Part shown: positions 25,001-36,209 of the stretch, one piece after another
How positions within the stretch are numbered: position 1 is the first letter of the stretch
How the letters are laid out: each line of letters opens with the position of its first letter
NCBI GenBank assembly: GCA_002633005.1
Contig: NMRA01000208.1
Location: forward strand, 597,606-661,605
DNA: 64,000 nucleotides
Source: Phoronis australis
Taxonomy: Eukaryota > Phoronida > Phoronidae
Direction: 5' to 3'
Translations under genes and position numbers: made by a program
The notes under the pieces: generated by a model
What the model was told of the DNA's origin: nothing
Databases searched by the model: none
Seen by the model: the letters and a program-made list of their open reading frames with translations, nothing else

Positions 25001-26972
25001 CATTTATTTGCACTTCAAAGTAACTTCTCATACAGTCCTTACAGAATGTGTGTTCACACTCATAAAACTGGATACATTGAGAGCCCAGCCTGTCCATGAA
25101 ACATACGCAACAAGTTATCATGGCTTTCATGAAGGCCTCATGACGACACTTCTTGTCATACTCAAGTACGGTTGGCATCAGGAGGTCTTGCTTTGCCAGG
25201 TTCTGTATGGCCCTGGGGTCAAATGTCAAAGTTGAAGGATTGGAACTTCCATTCTCACTGTCTTCCAGATGTGGAGTTGTTTTCTGTTTCACTGAGCAAA
25301 TGTTGGACAAATCGAGTGCTGATGATAGTTCAAGGAAGTCGAAACTTTCATCCTTAAGGAAGTTTGTCCACAGAAAGAGAACTTCCTGACCTTCGTTTTC
25401 ACTCCACAACCCATCAAGTTTCCGACACAGCTCAGAAATCTACAAAGAATCATTTATTATTCTCTCCAAGCCCTCTGACTCTGCACAACAATGGAATAAA
25501 AAAGTCATGGTAGCAGATCTAATTGTGAATGAAAGAGTAAAAATCGAAACATAATGTCAACAAGACCTTGCTTTCATCTCTTAATTTCATTTTTGTTACT
25601 ATCGCCAAGAACATTGATTGAAAGAAAATTGGAACTCATCAAGTGCATTTGATGTTATGAAAATTTTGTTGTAATACTAGAATTATTATTTCTTCCGAAG
25701 CTTATAATTACTTTTAATTGGAATAATTACAGTAGCTTAGAACCAATTTCAGAGAAGCAAGACTTCCAATTCAAAAGTAAATGTTTTTGACATTTAAAAT
25801 TACTGATGAGATGTGCATAGCACCTTCAATTACCTGATGTAAACTTAGCCATTCACAAGCTAAAGAGAAGGAAGGAGCAGAGCATGATGGGTAATCCTCA
25901 GGAAGTTGGAAGAACAAGGTGACAGGGGGAAGGTATTGCACATGGTGGCGGACTGAAAGGTCCTCTTTTCCTGAAAACAAATATGACAATGAGAAAAGGG
26001 TATGGTGTTTGAGGCAAGATTAATATGATGGAATGAATATATGATGACCTAGCTTACAACTCTGAAAACCCATTTTAAAAAAATAACAGTTAAACAAGAC
26101 CGACGTGTAATATACACTCTACCAAATAAATTAACAGTTTTAAATTAGATGACATGTCCTATGCCGTGTAAAATGTTCAATGCAGTGTTATCCTTCTGAG
26201 GATATCTCTTTTATTAGTTAACATTTTAAATGTTTAAACTCATTGTGTTGAAAAATTTCAAAACTGTAATATAAAATAATACATGCATCTTCAACCAGCA
26301 TGAAGAAGATCGAGATATCAGAAATCCCACCAAAGTCTCTCTCACTCCTCTCATTCAAGATACAAAAAGTAAATCCCACCAGGTGGTTCTATGTATAAAA
26401 GAGACACCTGGTGGCATTTACTTTTTATAACGTTCTCCACAATACAAAATTCAAACTTGACGGGACATACAAAATCTCATGCACAAGTATGAAAATCCAT
26501 ATAAATATTGCGGGGATTTGTATGTCAGTTGTCAAGCATTAGAATCGACGACTGCGAAGAAGGTAAAACTTGGTGTATAGGTTCTGAAACTCAATGCATT
26601 CAGAAAAAATTGAAACCCGTTTGCTGTGATGAGGCAAAACAGGTTGTGGAGAACACCGACTAAAAAGTTACACACTTCACCCATTCCACCCTTAGACACA
26701 AACCCTCTATTTCTAAAGTTGTGCAACTCGGTGAATCCTATGAGCAGAATATTCATACATCAATTCAAAGAGCTACTTACTAGATTTCGGGTTTTGCTCA
26801 CTCCCAAACAAAATTTCAAACTCCTCAGGAAGATTTAAAGATGCTCTGAACTCTCCACCGAGCACATTGTCTTCTCTTGACTCACTGAACTCAGAGTCAT
26901 CATAGATGGCGCTAAGTGCAATCAACTCATTCTCCTGAGCTTCTTGATTACTATTGGACATGATTAAAATGG
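22065..26972 (-). CDS. RNF14: RNF14-type RBR E3 ubiquitin ligase
   Basis: Six coding exons join in phase: 26961-26781, 25970-25834, 25439-24936, 24482-24254, 23070-22898 and 22271-22065. The total is 1431 nt, 476 aa (human RNF14 is 474). The first begins at 26972 after an acceptor TTTCAG, so a noncoding 5' exon is likely. Domains in order: RWD (about 1-140, starting EAQENELIALSAIYDD); RING1 (about 216-266, CCVCFMDRLGSQC); IBR, including GMGSCPDCHYVFCILCKLAY; and RING2, where Cys413 in DGCNKMTC is the expected thioester cysteine, followed by FCWLC. RBR ligases take ubiquitin from an E2 onto this cysteine. RNF14 is known as an androgen-receptor coregulator (ARA54) and for ubiquitinating factors on stalled ribosomes. 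All zinc ligands I can place appear intact. A 78 bp duplication at the end of exon 4 copies the splice donor (separate entry). Confidence 0.95.
23546..23595. repeat. 25 bp tandem duplication in RNF14 intron
   Basis: Two adjacent identical 25 bp units beginning TCATCAGGCAAAGCAGTTGA lie in the intron between exons 4 and 5 of RNF14. No function is apparent. Confidence 0.8.
24128..24283 (-). repeat. 78 bp tandem duplication across RNF14 exon 4 splice donor
   Basis: Units 24128-24205 and 24206-24283 differ at about two positions. Each carries, in transcript sense, the last coding bases of exon 4 (YHGVSPCRLQAG) followed by a GTAGTG donor: exon ends 24254 (upstream) and 24176 (downstream). Seventy-eight is a multiple of three and the frame stays open through both units. 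Use of the upstream donor gives the RNF14-like join CRLQAG-ELEKLRNQYL. Use of the downstream donor inserts 26 residues, beginning SVGACSICRDC, between IBR and RING2 without changing frame. Confidence 0.92.
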
Positions 26973-26981
26973 CTGAAACAA

Positions 26982-29690
26982 TGTACGGGATTATTAATTT
27001 AGTCTTACCAGCAGCTCAGGAGCATGAAAGTGACATACTATTTATGACAGAAATCCGGTCTAACACTCCCATTTCATAATTGTTGAAAAAAAGTTTAGCC
27101 AAATAATTATGAACGCATGACATTCTAGAAATAATTTATATAAATATTCTCAGCATCTAGAAGTTATGTATTTATTCTCAGAGATTTGGCATATTTGCTC
27201 AAGTGACATTTAATTATCTTTAAATTCCAGCTGTGATCTGCTAAACGTCAGTCCTGGACCAGCAAACACAGAACCCACAAAGTGATTTGAGAAACACTTC
27301 CTATTGAATAATTGTTATTTCAGTGCGAATATCTGGTTCTCAAATCACTTTTAGTCAGGGACCCACCTATCCAATTATTACCGCACATAGGTTCAGACAT
27401 AAAATATCAATGTACATACAGAAAACAAAGACTTGTGCTTGTGGGCACAGAAATTATAACTCATCCGACAAGGCTTCAATAGGCCTTTCTCAAAATTTAT
27501 GCATGACTCACATTCCAATCCCAGATGGAGGCTAGTACTGACCAGTCTACAGGAAGCTGTCTGTTTACAGTGAATCTCTACATAAACAATTGCACACTGC
27601 TGTGTCTCTTGTTGCACAAATAACCGAAGAAGAAACAAAGTAGTGTCATTTCATCAATATCTTACTGACAAAGAGTTAATACGAAGTGGCTAGTGAAGAT
27701 TTGCAGATACAATGGGCCAACTTTGCAAGTAAATTATGACACAATCTGATATCAGCTCTAGTCAACTTTAGTGTATCACCAGTGGCCGTGATGCTAACTT
27801 TCAATGAAGAACATCATTTCCTAGTAGCACTTTGAACTTCTACAAAGTAAAAATTTATTTTAAATAATTTCTAGAATTTAAAAAAAATGACAAACTTTGA
27901 ATGTTCTACAAACTCAGTCACAAAAACCGAGACTTAATTAATTCACAGAGACTTCTTGAGTTGTCAGGCTGGACTGAAGACAGTCATATAGATTTGTATA
28001 TATTGCAGAAAACTGCAGGTCACACACATACCCTCTCAAGTTCACGAATGAATCATTTCACAGTAAAACAAGCAGTCATGCAATGATGCAAACACTGGTG
28101 TAAACCCCGACTTTCATAATTTTTACAACTAAAAACCGTTTTGAACCTGAAAAGTTCAATTTCATGTTAACCACGTAGATATTCTCTTAGTAAAGGAATG
28201 TATATATATGAATAGTATGTAACCATTTGCTGTATTGGAAGTTATACGGGTGTATATTAGCAAAGTTGGCAGACCTGGGTGTATTAATTATAGTCCCCTT
28301 GATGGTCTTTTCGCTTTTCTGTAGCTTTATAGAAGGATTGCTGGAGCAAAATTTGTCAGAACGTTTCAATTGCTCAGTAGCAACAGAAAGTAGGAAAATA
28401 CTGACCTGGGCAAATCAGCTGACAGCTCAACAACAACTGAAGAATGTTTATGCAGCCTGTAAAAGTGTTGAAGTTATGTAACTTTCACTGGAGTACTTGT
28501 ACCCTTTGGACAGATAATTCTTGCCAGATGACTATGAAGACTTTTTACAATAAGATTCAACAAAGCTAAATGTAACATGTATGTTTGGAACAAATGTAAG
28601 GTCACCGTTGATCAGTCAGCACAGAGGGCTGCATGAAGTAGTTTATCAGTATAAGCCTCTCTTTGGATTTTCTCTTAATATTCATGAGGTAATATTAAGA
28701 AAGGTCTATCCTCAGTGCTAACGAAACTGAACTAAGTCACTTAACACTAACACAGGAGACCGCCATGTTGTGAATTCAGCGCCGCCACACAGCTGTTGCA
28801 TAATGAGACAGACACCACAGGTGTGCGTTCAGTAGACGCTAGGACCTACGCTAGGACCTAGCCAAAAGCTAGTAAAGGTCACGTGTTCATATTTAAATAC
28901 ACTGAAATATCTCGCGTAATCTCGCAAAGTCTTGCTTTTAAGCTAGGTCCCAGCGTTACTGAACGGGAGGCAGACGAGATCGTCTCGTACACGAGTCGGC
29001 TTTGTCCGGCTCAGTCGGCCGTTGTCGCCCCGCGGCCAAAGATGTTACAGTTACCTGGGATATAGTATCTTTGCCGCGGTGGCGTTACGTCCAGAGCAGT
29101 GCAGAAGTGGCGCCGGCGGGGCTACACCCCCGGGCATCCAATCAACTATGTAAAAGCTTTTTGAAATATTGTCATTGATTTGTAGTAGCCAAATAAAATT
29201 TCTCCTCCTGTATTTCATCTTCCATTTAGGAGAGTGGCATGCTATAAAAATCGCCCCGGGCACCACTGGCAAGAACTCTAGACGACATTGCACAAGACGG
29301 TACACAAGACATTTTTCCCGGCCCTGTTTTACCAGCGTGAAGAGCGATTTTACGAGCGAATAGGGGTGTAGATTCATAGGCGGATTTCAGCCTGAGGGGA
29401 GGCCGGGGAGGGCCGCACTGGGGCCCTGCCCCNCGTGAATAATAACGAACCAGACATGCCGCGTAACGGCCCGGCTGCGCCCGTACCCGCCCGGCGGTAC
29501 TGACCGTAATGCCGAGTGACACCAGGCGGGGACTGAGGGGCCGCATGACATGCCAGCGGCTACCTTCAGAGTTCGAAATGGCCGAATGAATTCATATGAA
29601 ACTTTTAGCTTTGGGCTTCTTCGGATATGGGCTCGAACACTGAAACGTGTCAAGTTCAGTGCTCGATCGTTCCAGTCAGCCCCGGGCTAC
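26982..29690. other. RNF14 upstream region with GC-rich stretch
   Basis: No coding sequence was recognised. From about 28760 to 29600 the sequence is clearly richer in G+C and CpG (CCGCCATG, GCGCCGCC and CGCGGCC strings; single N at 29434) than the AT-rich surroundings. It could hold the noncoding first exon and promoter of RNF14. A small inverted repeat, CTTAATATT...AATATTAAG, lies near 28674-28700. Short direct repeats of ACGCTAGGACCT occur near 28837-28860. Confidence 0.4.
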
Positions 29691-29696
29691 CGACTC

Positions 29697-31930
29697 ACAG
29701 CCTGTTGGTAAAAACTGTGTGTACTTGTGTGTGTGTGTGTGTCAGGTGTGTTCATGTGCGTGAGTGTGTGTGTATATATGCACCGCATGAGAATTTTTCG
29801 GCGATTTACCCGGCTATAGGGACACACGCACGAGAATTATCAGATCGAGAAAGAGACTAAACGGGCTCCGGCGGTCACGAGAGTCTGAGGAACCGGCTTT
29901 ACACAGACAACTACGAATTTTTCTGAACTTCTAGAGCATATTCTAGTGTTGGGACTATTTGTACCTACTAGGCTTCATGGATCATCTCAATCCACAAAAA
30001 AATCTCACGAGTGACAAACGCTTCTGGACTCAAGAATTTCGACGATGGTATAATTAATGCTTTTCAAACTCATCTTCAAAAGAAATGTTATTTCTGCGTG
30101 ACGTCTTAAAAGTGAAAATACATCGATGCTATTGTCGCAGTGGCCAAGTTTACCAAGAGTTTCGGTACTAGCCATTACGTAATACTATTGCCGTGGTTTG
30201 AATCTATCTCACTTTAATTGTGGGTGGGTTGCACTGACTTGATGCTGTGGTAACTTGCATCAAAATGTTTATTGGGCGATTCTTAACCCACTTCCCCAGC
30301 CACACGTGACTCGTTGACACAAGTTCTCTTTTAATTTTGATTGATCTCTCTTTTCGACTTCTTTATCGTCTTCCTCATTTGTTACCACTGAATGTGGTGC
30401 AGCTGGCTTTGCTCGAATTTCCATAAATTTTACCAGATATGGGGAGCAACTGACCGGTACCTAACCCTCGATAAATAGGCTTACCAGGGCCCATTTTCGA
30501 AAAGGTTCCGAAAAAGCCCCACCAACCTGGAAACCGAAGACGTATGAGGGGGCTTTTTCGGAAACGACTAGTACAGCGGTAGTGCTGTAGTGGGGCGTAG
30601 GCGCACGTAGGCGCAGCCATCCACTTTTTGGCATTTGAACATAGCGCCTACGCACCGTAAATTACGTTCAGTGCTAAAGGTGATAGGGTAGGCTTTGGGC
30701 GCCTACTTACCTCTAATTTTACCACCACAGTACTGTACAGCGGGCAGTTATACCGCCGGGGGAAATTGGATTTGTTTAGAATTTGTCTTTAGTCTAAACC
30801 ACAGTTCACAGTGAAATATTTACGCGCCGATACTGAATTGTTTTTTATAAATATATGAAAAAAATCTTTTACAATGCGAACAGACATTCACGTACCGTGA
30901 CGCACGCACTCACACCTAATCTAGTTGGCTACTAAAAAAAAAATAGTTACACCATCTCTTGTCTAAAATACCTAAATTTGAATTTTGCGAGTACTATATT
31001 TTTCATTTATATAGTACTTTTCGATGGACTTGTAATAAAGGCGCTCAAGAGCTACCTTTTCGAAACAAATTACTGACAAGAAATCAACTGTTTACCCAAT
31101 AGTGAAAATGTTTTCAAAAGTTTCTTGTTATGAAAAAGTACGACTTACAATATTGTTGTAGGAGAGTGTGCAGACACATGAGAGTGTGCAGACACATGAA
31201 TAATTCACTTTGTTTAAAATTTCAACATTTGTCCTTGTCCAAAATTAGCTCATCGTTTCACAGCCCCAAAATAAGTGCCTCGTCAAAGTCTCTTTAGATT
31301 GATTTGGTTTGTATTATCATTCGTTGTGCAGCGCGGAAATTGTCTTTTAGAGTCAAAGTTAGCAACGAGTTTATCTATTCCAGGTTCGTGAGCTAACATA
31401 TAAATCCCCAATCACGCATGAAAGGTCGCGACTTATCCACTCTCTTAAGTTTTAAACCAACTCGGCGGCGTGGCAAAAATTGACGCATAAATTTAGTGCA
31501 GCCTCTGTCTCCGTTGAGTAAAAACTGCGACAAAAGTCTAAGGTGAGCAAAGGTAAAACAATAACATTCAAAATGCCTTGGAGTGCGAAAATAAGACGTT
31601 TGCTGAATTGGCGAAAGCGAGAATTCAGGTGGAAACGGCTAAAAAATGAAAGCTTGATCCAAAGGCCAAACTCATCGAAATTCAATCCATGGGGAAAGTT
31701 CAACTTCGGACTAGCCTTAAAGATGTGAAAAGCGCAGCACATCGACGTCACTAAAACCTTGAAAACAGTCTTGATAACGGATTTTTGCTGCACTGAAATC
31801 TCGCTCTGGGTTTCCTTCATGGCGACCGCTCGTGTGTCGCGCTTGCATTGACTGGAACTACAAAGGACAATCACCACTTGACAGGTGCGTATTACCAGAG
31901 GGACAATTTCCATAAAAAGAAAGAAAATTT
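29697..31930. repeat. ~2.3 kb duplicated block, copy 1
   Basis: It begins CACAGCCTGTTGGTAAAAAC and ends at the N at 31931. It is repeated in the same orientation at 31932-34277, with scattered SNPs and small indels. It includes a GT-rich microsatellite (29717-29775) and a strong hairpin (CCGAAAAAGCCCC paired with GGGGCTTTTTCGG, about 30509-30562). It also holds repeated GGCGTAGGCGC/GCGCCTACGC strings and, on the minus strand, a reading frame truncated at the N. The end-to-start match across a lone N looks like an unmerged allelic overlap. Confidence 0.88.
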
Positions 31931-31931
31931 N

Positions 31932-34277
31932 CACAGCCTTTGGTAAAAACTGTGTGTACTTGTGTGTGTGTGTGTGTCAGGTGTGTGCATGTGCGTGAGT
32001 GTGTGTATATATATGCACCGCATGAGGATTTTTCGGCGATTTACCCGGCTATAGGGACACACGCACGAGAATTATCAAATCGAGAAAGAGACTAAACGGG
32101 CTCCGGCGGTCACGAGAGTCTGAGGAACCGGCTTTACACAGAAAACTAAGAATTTTTCTGAACTTCTAGAGCACATTCTAGTGGTAACCTGTTGGGACTA
32201 TTTGTACCTACTAGGCTTCATGGATCATCTCAATCCACAAAAAAATCTCACGACAAACGCTTTTGGACTCAAGAATTTCCACGATGGTATAATTAATGCT
32301 TTTCAAACTCATCTTCAAAAGAAATGTTATTTCTGCGTGACGTCTTAGAGTGAAAATACATCGATGCTATTGTCGCAGTGGCCAAGTTTACCAAGAGTTT
32401 CGGTACTAGCCATTACGTAATACTATTGCCGTGGATTGAATCTATCTCACTTTAATTGTGGGTGGGTAGCACTGACTTGATGCTGTGGTAAGTTGCATCA
32501 AAATGTTTATTGGGCGATTCTTAACCCACTTCCCCAGCCACACGTGACTCGTTGACACAAGTTCTCTTTTAATTTTGATTGATCTCTCTTTTCGACTTCT
32601 TTATCGTCTTCCTCATTTGTTATCACTGAATGTGGTGCAGCTGGCTTTGCTCGAATTTCCATAAATTTTACCAGATATGGGGAGCAACTGACCGGTACCT
32701 AACCCTCGATAAATACGCTTACCAGGGACCATTTTCGAAAAGGTTCCGAAAAAGCCCCACCAACCTGGAAACCGAAGACGTATGAGGGGGCTTTTTCGGA
32801 AACGACTAGTACAGCGGTAGTGCTGTAGTGGGGCGTAGGCGCACGTAGGCGCAGCCATCCACTTTTTGGCATTGAACAGGCACTTTTTGGCATTTGAACA
32901 TAGCGCCTACGCACCGTAAATTACGTTCAGTGCTAAAGGTGATACGGTAGGCTTTGGGCGCCTACTTACCTCTAATTTTACCACTACAGCATTGTACAGC
33001 GGGCAGTTATACCGCCGGGGGAAATTGGAATTTTTTTAAATTTGTTTTTAGTCTAAACCACAGCTCACAGTTAGTCTCCTGCACAGACCCTCGAGGTTGG
33101 TTCACAAGCAATCCGTGACGTCAACTTGTGAGGCCCGGGAACCAGGTTAAGCTCACAGTGAAATATTTACGCGCCGATACTGAATTGTTTTTTATAAATA
33201 TCAGAAAAAAATCTTTTACAATGCGAACAGACATTCACACACCGTGACGCACGCACTCACACCTAATCTAGTTGGCTACTAAAAAAAAAATAGTTACACC
33301 ATCTCTTGTCTAAAATACGTAAATTTGAATTTTGCGAGTACTATATTTTTCATTTAAATAGTACTTTTCGATGGACTTGTAATAAAGGCGCTCAAGAGCT
33401 ACCTTTTCGAAACAAACTACTGACAAGAAATCAACTGTTTACCCAATAGTGAAAATGTTTTCAAAAGTTTCTTGTTATGAAAAAGTACAACTTACAACAT
33501 TGTTGTAGGAGAGTGTGCAGACACATAAGAGTTTGCAGACACATGAATAATTCACTTTGTTTAAAATTTCAACATTTGTCCTTGTCCAAAATTAGCTCAT
33601 CGTTTCACAGTCCCAAAATAAGGGCCACGTCAAAGTCTCTTTAGATTGATTTGGTTTGTATTATCATTCGTTGTGCAACGCGGAAATTGTCTTTTAGAGT
33701 CAAAGTTAGCAACGAGTTTATCTATTCCAGGTTCGTGAGCTAACATATAAATCCCCAATCACGCATGAAAGGTCGCGACTTATCCACTCTCTTAAGTTTT
33801 AAACCAACTCGGCGGCGTGGCAAAAATTGACGCATAAATTTAGTGCAGCCTCTGTCTCTGTTGAGTACAAGCTACGACAAAAGTCTAAGGTGAGCAAAGG
33901 TAAAACAATAACATTCAAAATGCCTTGGAGTGCGAAAATAAGACGTTTGCTGAATTGGCGAAAGCAAGAATTCAGGTGGAAACGGCTAAAAAATGAAAGC
34001 TTGATCCGAAGGCCAAACTCATCGAAATTCAATCCATGGGGAAAGTTCAACTTCGGACTAGCCTTAAAGATGTGAAAAGCGCAGCACATCGACGTCACTA
34101 AAACCTTGAAAACAGTCTTGATAACGGATTTTTGCTGCACTGAAATCTCGCTCTGGGTTTCCTTCATGGCGACCGCTCGTGTGTCGCGCTTGCATTGACT
34201 GGACCTACAAAGGACAATCACCACTTGACAGGTGCGTATTACGAGAGGGACAATTTCCATAAAAAGAAAGAAAAATT
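31932..34277. repeat. ~2.3 kb duplicated block, copy 2
   Basis: Near-identical to 29697-31930. It continues past the point where copy 1 is cut by the N, as a contig overlapping its neighbour would. Differences include a 79 bp insertion (33071-33149), a short duplication near 32870-32895 and single-base changes. See the separate entries for the insertion and for the open frame. Confidence 0.88.
33071..33149. mobile_element. 79 bp insertion with 9 bp target duplication
   Basis: The copy at 29697-31930 has a single AGTTCACAG site (30803-30811). The second copy has AGCTCACAG at 33062-33070 and again at 33150-33158, with 79 bp between. The insert has partially complementary halves: GGTTGGTTCACAAG toward its left and CTTGTGAGGCCCGGGAACC toward its right. 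An empty site plus a 9 bp duplication is good evidence for a recent nonautonomous transposition. A 9 bp duplication is typical of Mutator-type elements. Confidence 0.7.
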
Positions 34278-34416
34278 TTCGGGAGACAACGTACGTGTAT
34301 GCTAATGTTGCAAGAAAGCTGGGTATGTTTGCTGCATCAGAATCACTAACAAAAACTTTCGGAGCAACTAGGGTGCTAGGATCAGGGATTGGTGCTGATG
34401 AATACTCCACCATCAA
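33799..34416 (-). CDS. Hypothetical 205-aa open frame with hydrophobic segments
   Basis: This is the longest open frame in the doubled 29.7-34.3 kb block, beginning MMVEYSSAPIPDPSTLVAPK. It has hydrophobic stretches near residues 50-70, 95-115 and 160-180. One part loosely recalls TM5-loop-TM6 of a rhodopsin-type receptor (VIVLCRSSQCKRDTRAV, then KSVIKTVFKVLVTSMCC). Copy 1 carries the same frame until it runs into the N at 31931. The differences I noticed between the copies change the amino acid (for example Arg/Ser, Arg/Trp, Cys/Arg, Leu/Phe). That argues against strong protein-level constraint. It could be a receptor exon, a decayed pseudogene or chance. Confidence 0.2.
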   Translation of the reverse strand: MMVEYSSAPIPDPSTLVAPKVFVSDSDAANIPSFLATLAYTYVVSRKFFFLFMEIVPLVIRTCQVVIVLCRSSQCKRDTRAVAMKETQSEISVQQKSVIKTVFKVLVTSMCCAFHIFKASPKLNFPHGLNFDEFGLRIKLSFFSRFHLNSCFRQFSKRLIFALQGILNVIVLPLLTLDFCRSLYSTETEAALNLCVNFCHAAELV

Positions 34417-34463
34417 CTAGGGTGCTGGGACCCGTGATTGGTGCTGAGGAATACTGCACCATC
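34366..34463. repeat. 49 bp tandem duplication
   Basis: Two adjacent 49 bp units start AACTAGGGTGCT at 34366 and 34415. They differ at about six positions. They overlap the start of the hypothetical minus-strand frame at 33799-34416. Confidence 0.8.
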
Positions 34464-36209
34464 AAGTTGCTCACAAGCTTTTCTACCAAGTGTTAAGGCA
34501 ATGGTGTGTACCAACCTTGAGTTGGAGTATAATACTTCTCACGCATTTTGCACTTTATTCAGGACATACACTACATTACAACACTCCACCATGGAAGAGT
34601 ACTCAACATGTAGACATCAGCTATGTAACAACAGTCAAATGGCTGCTAGAGAGTTGGGCCATAATTGGATTTCAATGACTTGAACGGATTTCAAAAACAT
34701 GATGTTCAATAGAAAAGAACTCTTTATTTCCACAAATAAACGGATTTTTCCGTCAAAAGTAAATTACGTCTGGCTTTCCTTTTGACCCATACTGCATCAA
34801 TTTTCCAAACATTCCATTTGCAGACACCTTGTTCTGAATGTAGATTAGAGTCTAGTTTTGGATGCGCCTGCTAAACAGTCTAAAAGTATCAATTTCCACA
34901 TACAACCCCTGGGAAATTCAAAAATTTTCATTATCACATGGCATTCACTATGCTTGACAAATCCAATACATGTTCTTTAAATCAGAATTTTGCACTTTAC
35001 CTAATAAATAGGATTTCATGCACATTTAAATGGATGAAATCCCAAATAAATACTGGTAGTGTGTATAAAGACTGATGATAGGGGTGGAGTCCCAATCTAG
35101 TTCACGCCACTACTCCCAAACACACCTGCTACGTTGCCTCTGTACACTCCATCATGTGGTGTCCCTAAGGATTCCTGTTGACTGTTGGAATACTGAAGCT
35201 TTAGTGACTCCTATTGGCAGGCATTGACACTATACTAGAGACAGTGAAATACCACGCATTTGTCAACAGCAGTGATTTGATACTACAGATACGATCAAAT
35301 TTTAATACGGTAAACAAAAATGTTAATACAGTAAACAAACTCATGAATAAAACTTTCCGGCATTAGTCCAGGAAAGTTTGGTGGAATTCAGAATAACAGA
35401 CAAAGTGCATCCCAATGCAAAAATATTTCAGATAAAAATTTTAGCAGAAAAATAACAGGATTGCAATTAGGCTTGTGTGTACTGAATTCCAATTGAAACC
35501 CTTATTTTTAGTGTCCAGATGTACATGTCTGATGGCAATCCTCCATATCATAATTAACTCACATTCTAAAGGTTTTCCCTCAATGGTTTCACATACATCT
35601 ACTTTTGGCACATCCATCCTCTGGTGTGTTGCTGTACCACAGGACAATCTAAGCAGAGCAGTGTGCCGCGAGAAATCTTTGACCATGTAATGGAAATAGT
35701 GAATTGCATCTCGCAATTCAACATTCCAACTTAACTGACCAATCATCTGTCACTGCCACTTTGCTACGGTAACCTAGTGCCGCTCTGAACACATTTACAA
35801 AACGCACTTCTTCCTGGTGTGATTTCACACAGTCTTGCATATTCATCGGTTTCTGGCATCTACAGATTACATCCCAAGATACAATTAACCTTGCCACTAG
35901 AGGGCATCACATCCTCTCCTCCCTGAATTGATCCACACAAGAATAGTTGAAAGTCACACCTTTCTGAGCTCTCGTCATTTGAACAAAGAACAACAATCTA
36001 ACAAGCTGGATACATTTTCAGGTATTGTCTCCCAAATTACACTCTCACTTGTAATTACAATGTAGAAATCCAGCAACAATAACAACACATCTGCTCCTTG
36101 CCTTTCCAACACCACCTTAAAAAGCCACTTATAACTGAAGCTTGTCTGTCAATGTCCTGTCCATCTCAACAGCCATTCAGCCACTTGTTCAAGCCTAAAG
36201 ACTACTTGA
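34464..36209. other. Intergenic / SLC30A9 3'UTR region
   Basis: No coding sequence was recognised. SLC30A9 ends at 36210 on the minus strand, so part of this is its 3'UTR. A minus-strand AATAAA (plus-strand TTTATT) near 34723 is one candidate end, but others exist and I cannot choose. Confidence 0.4.
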
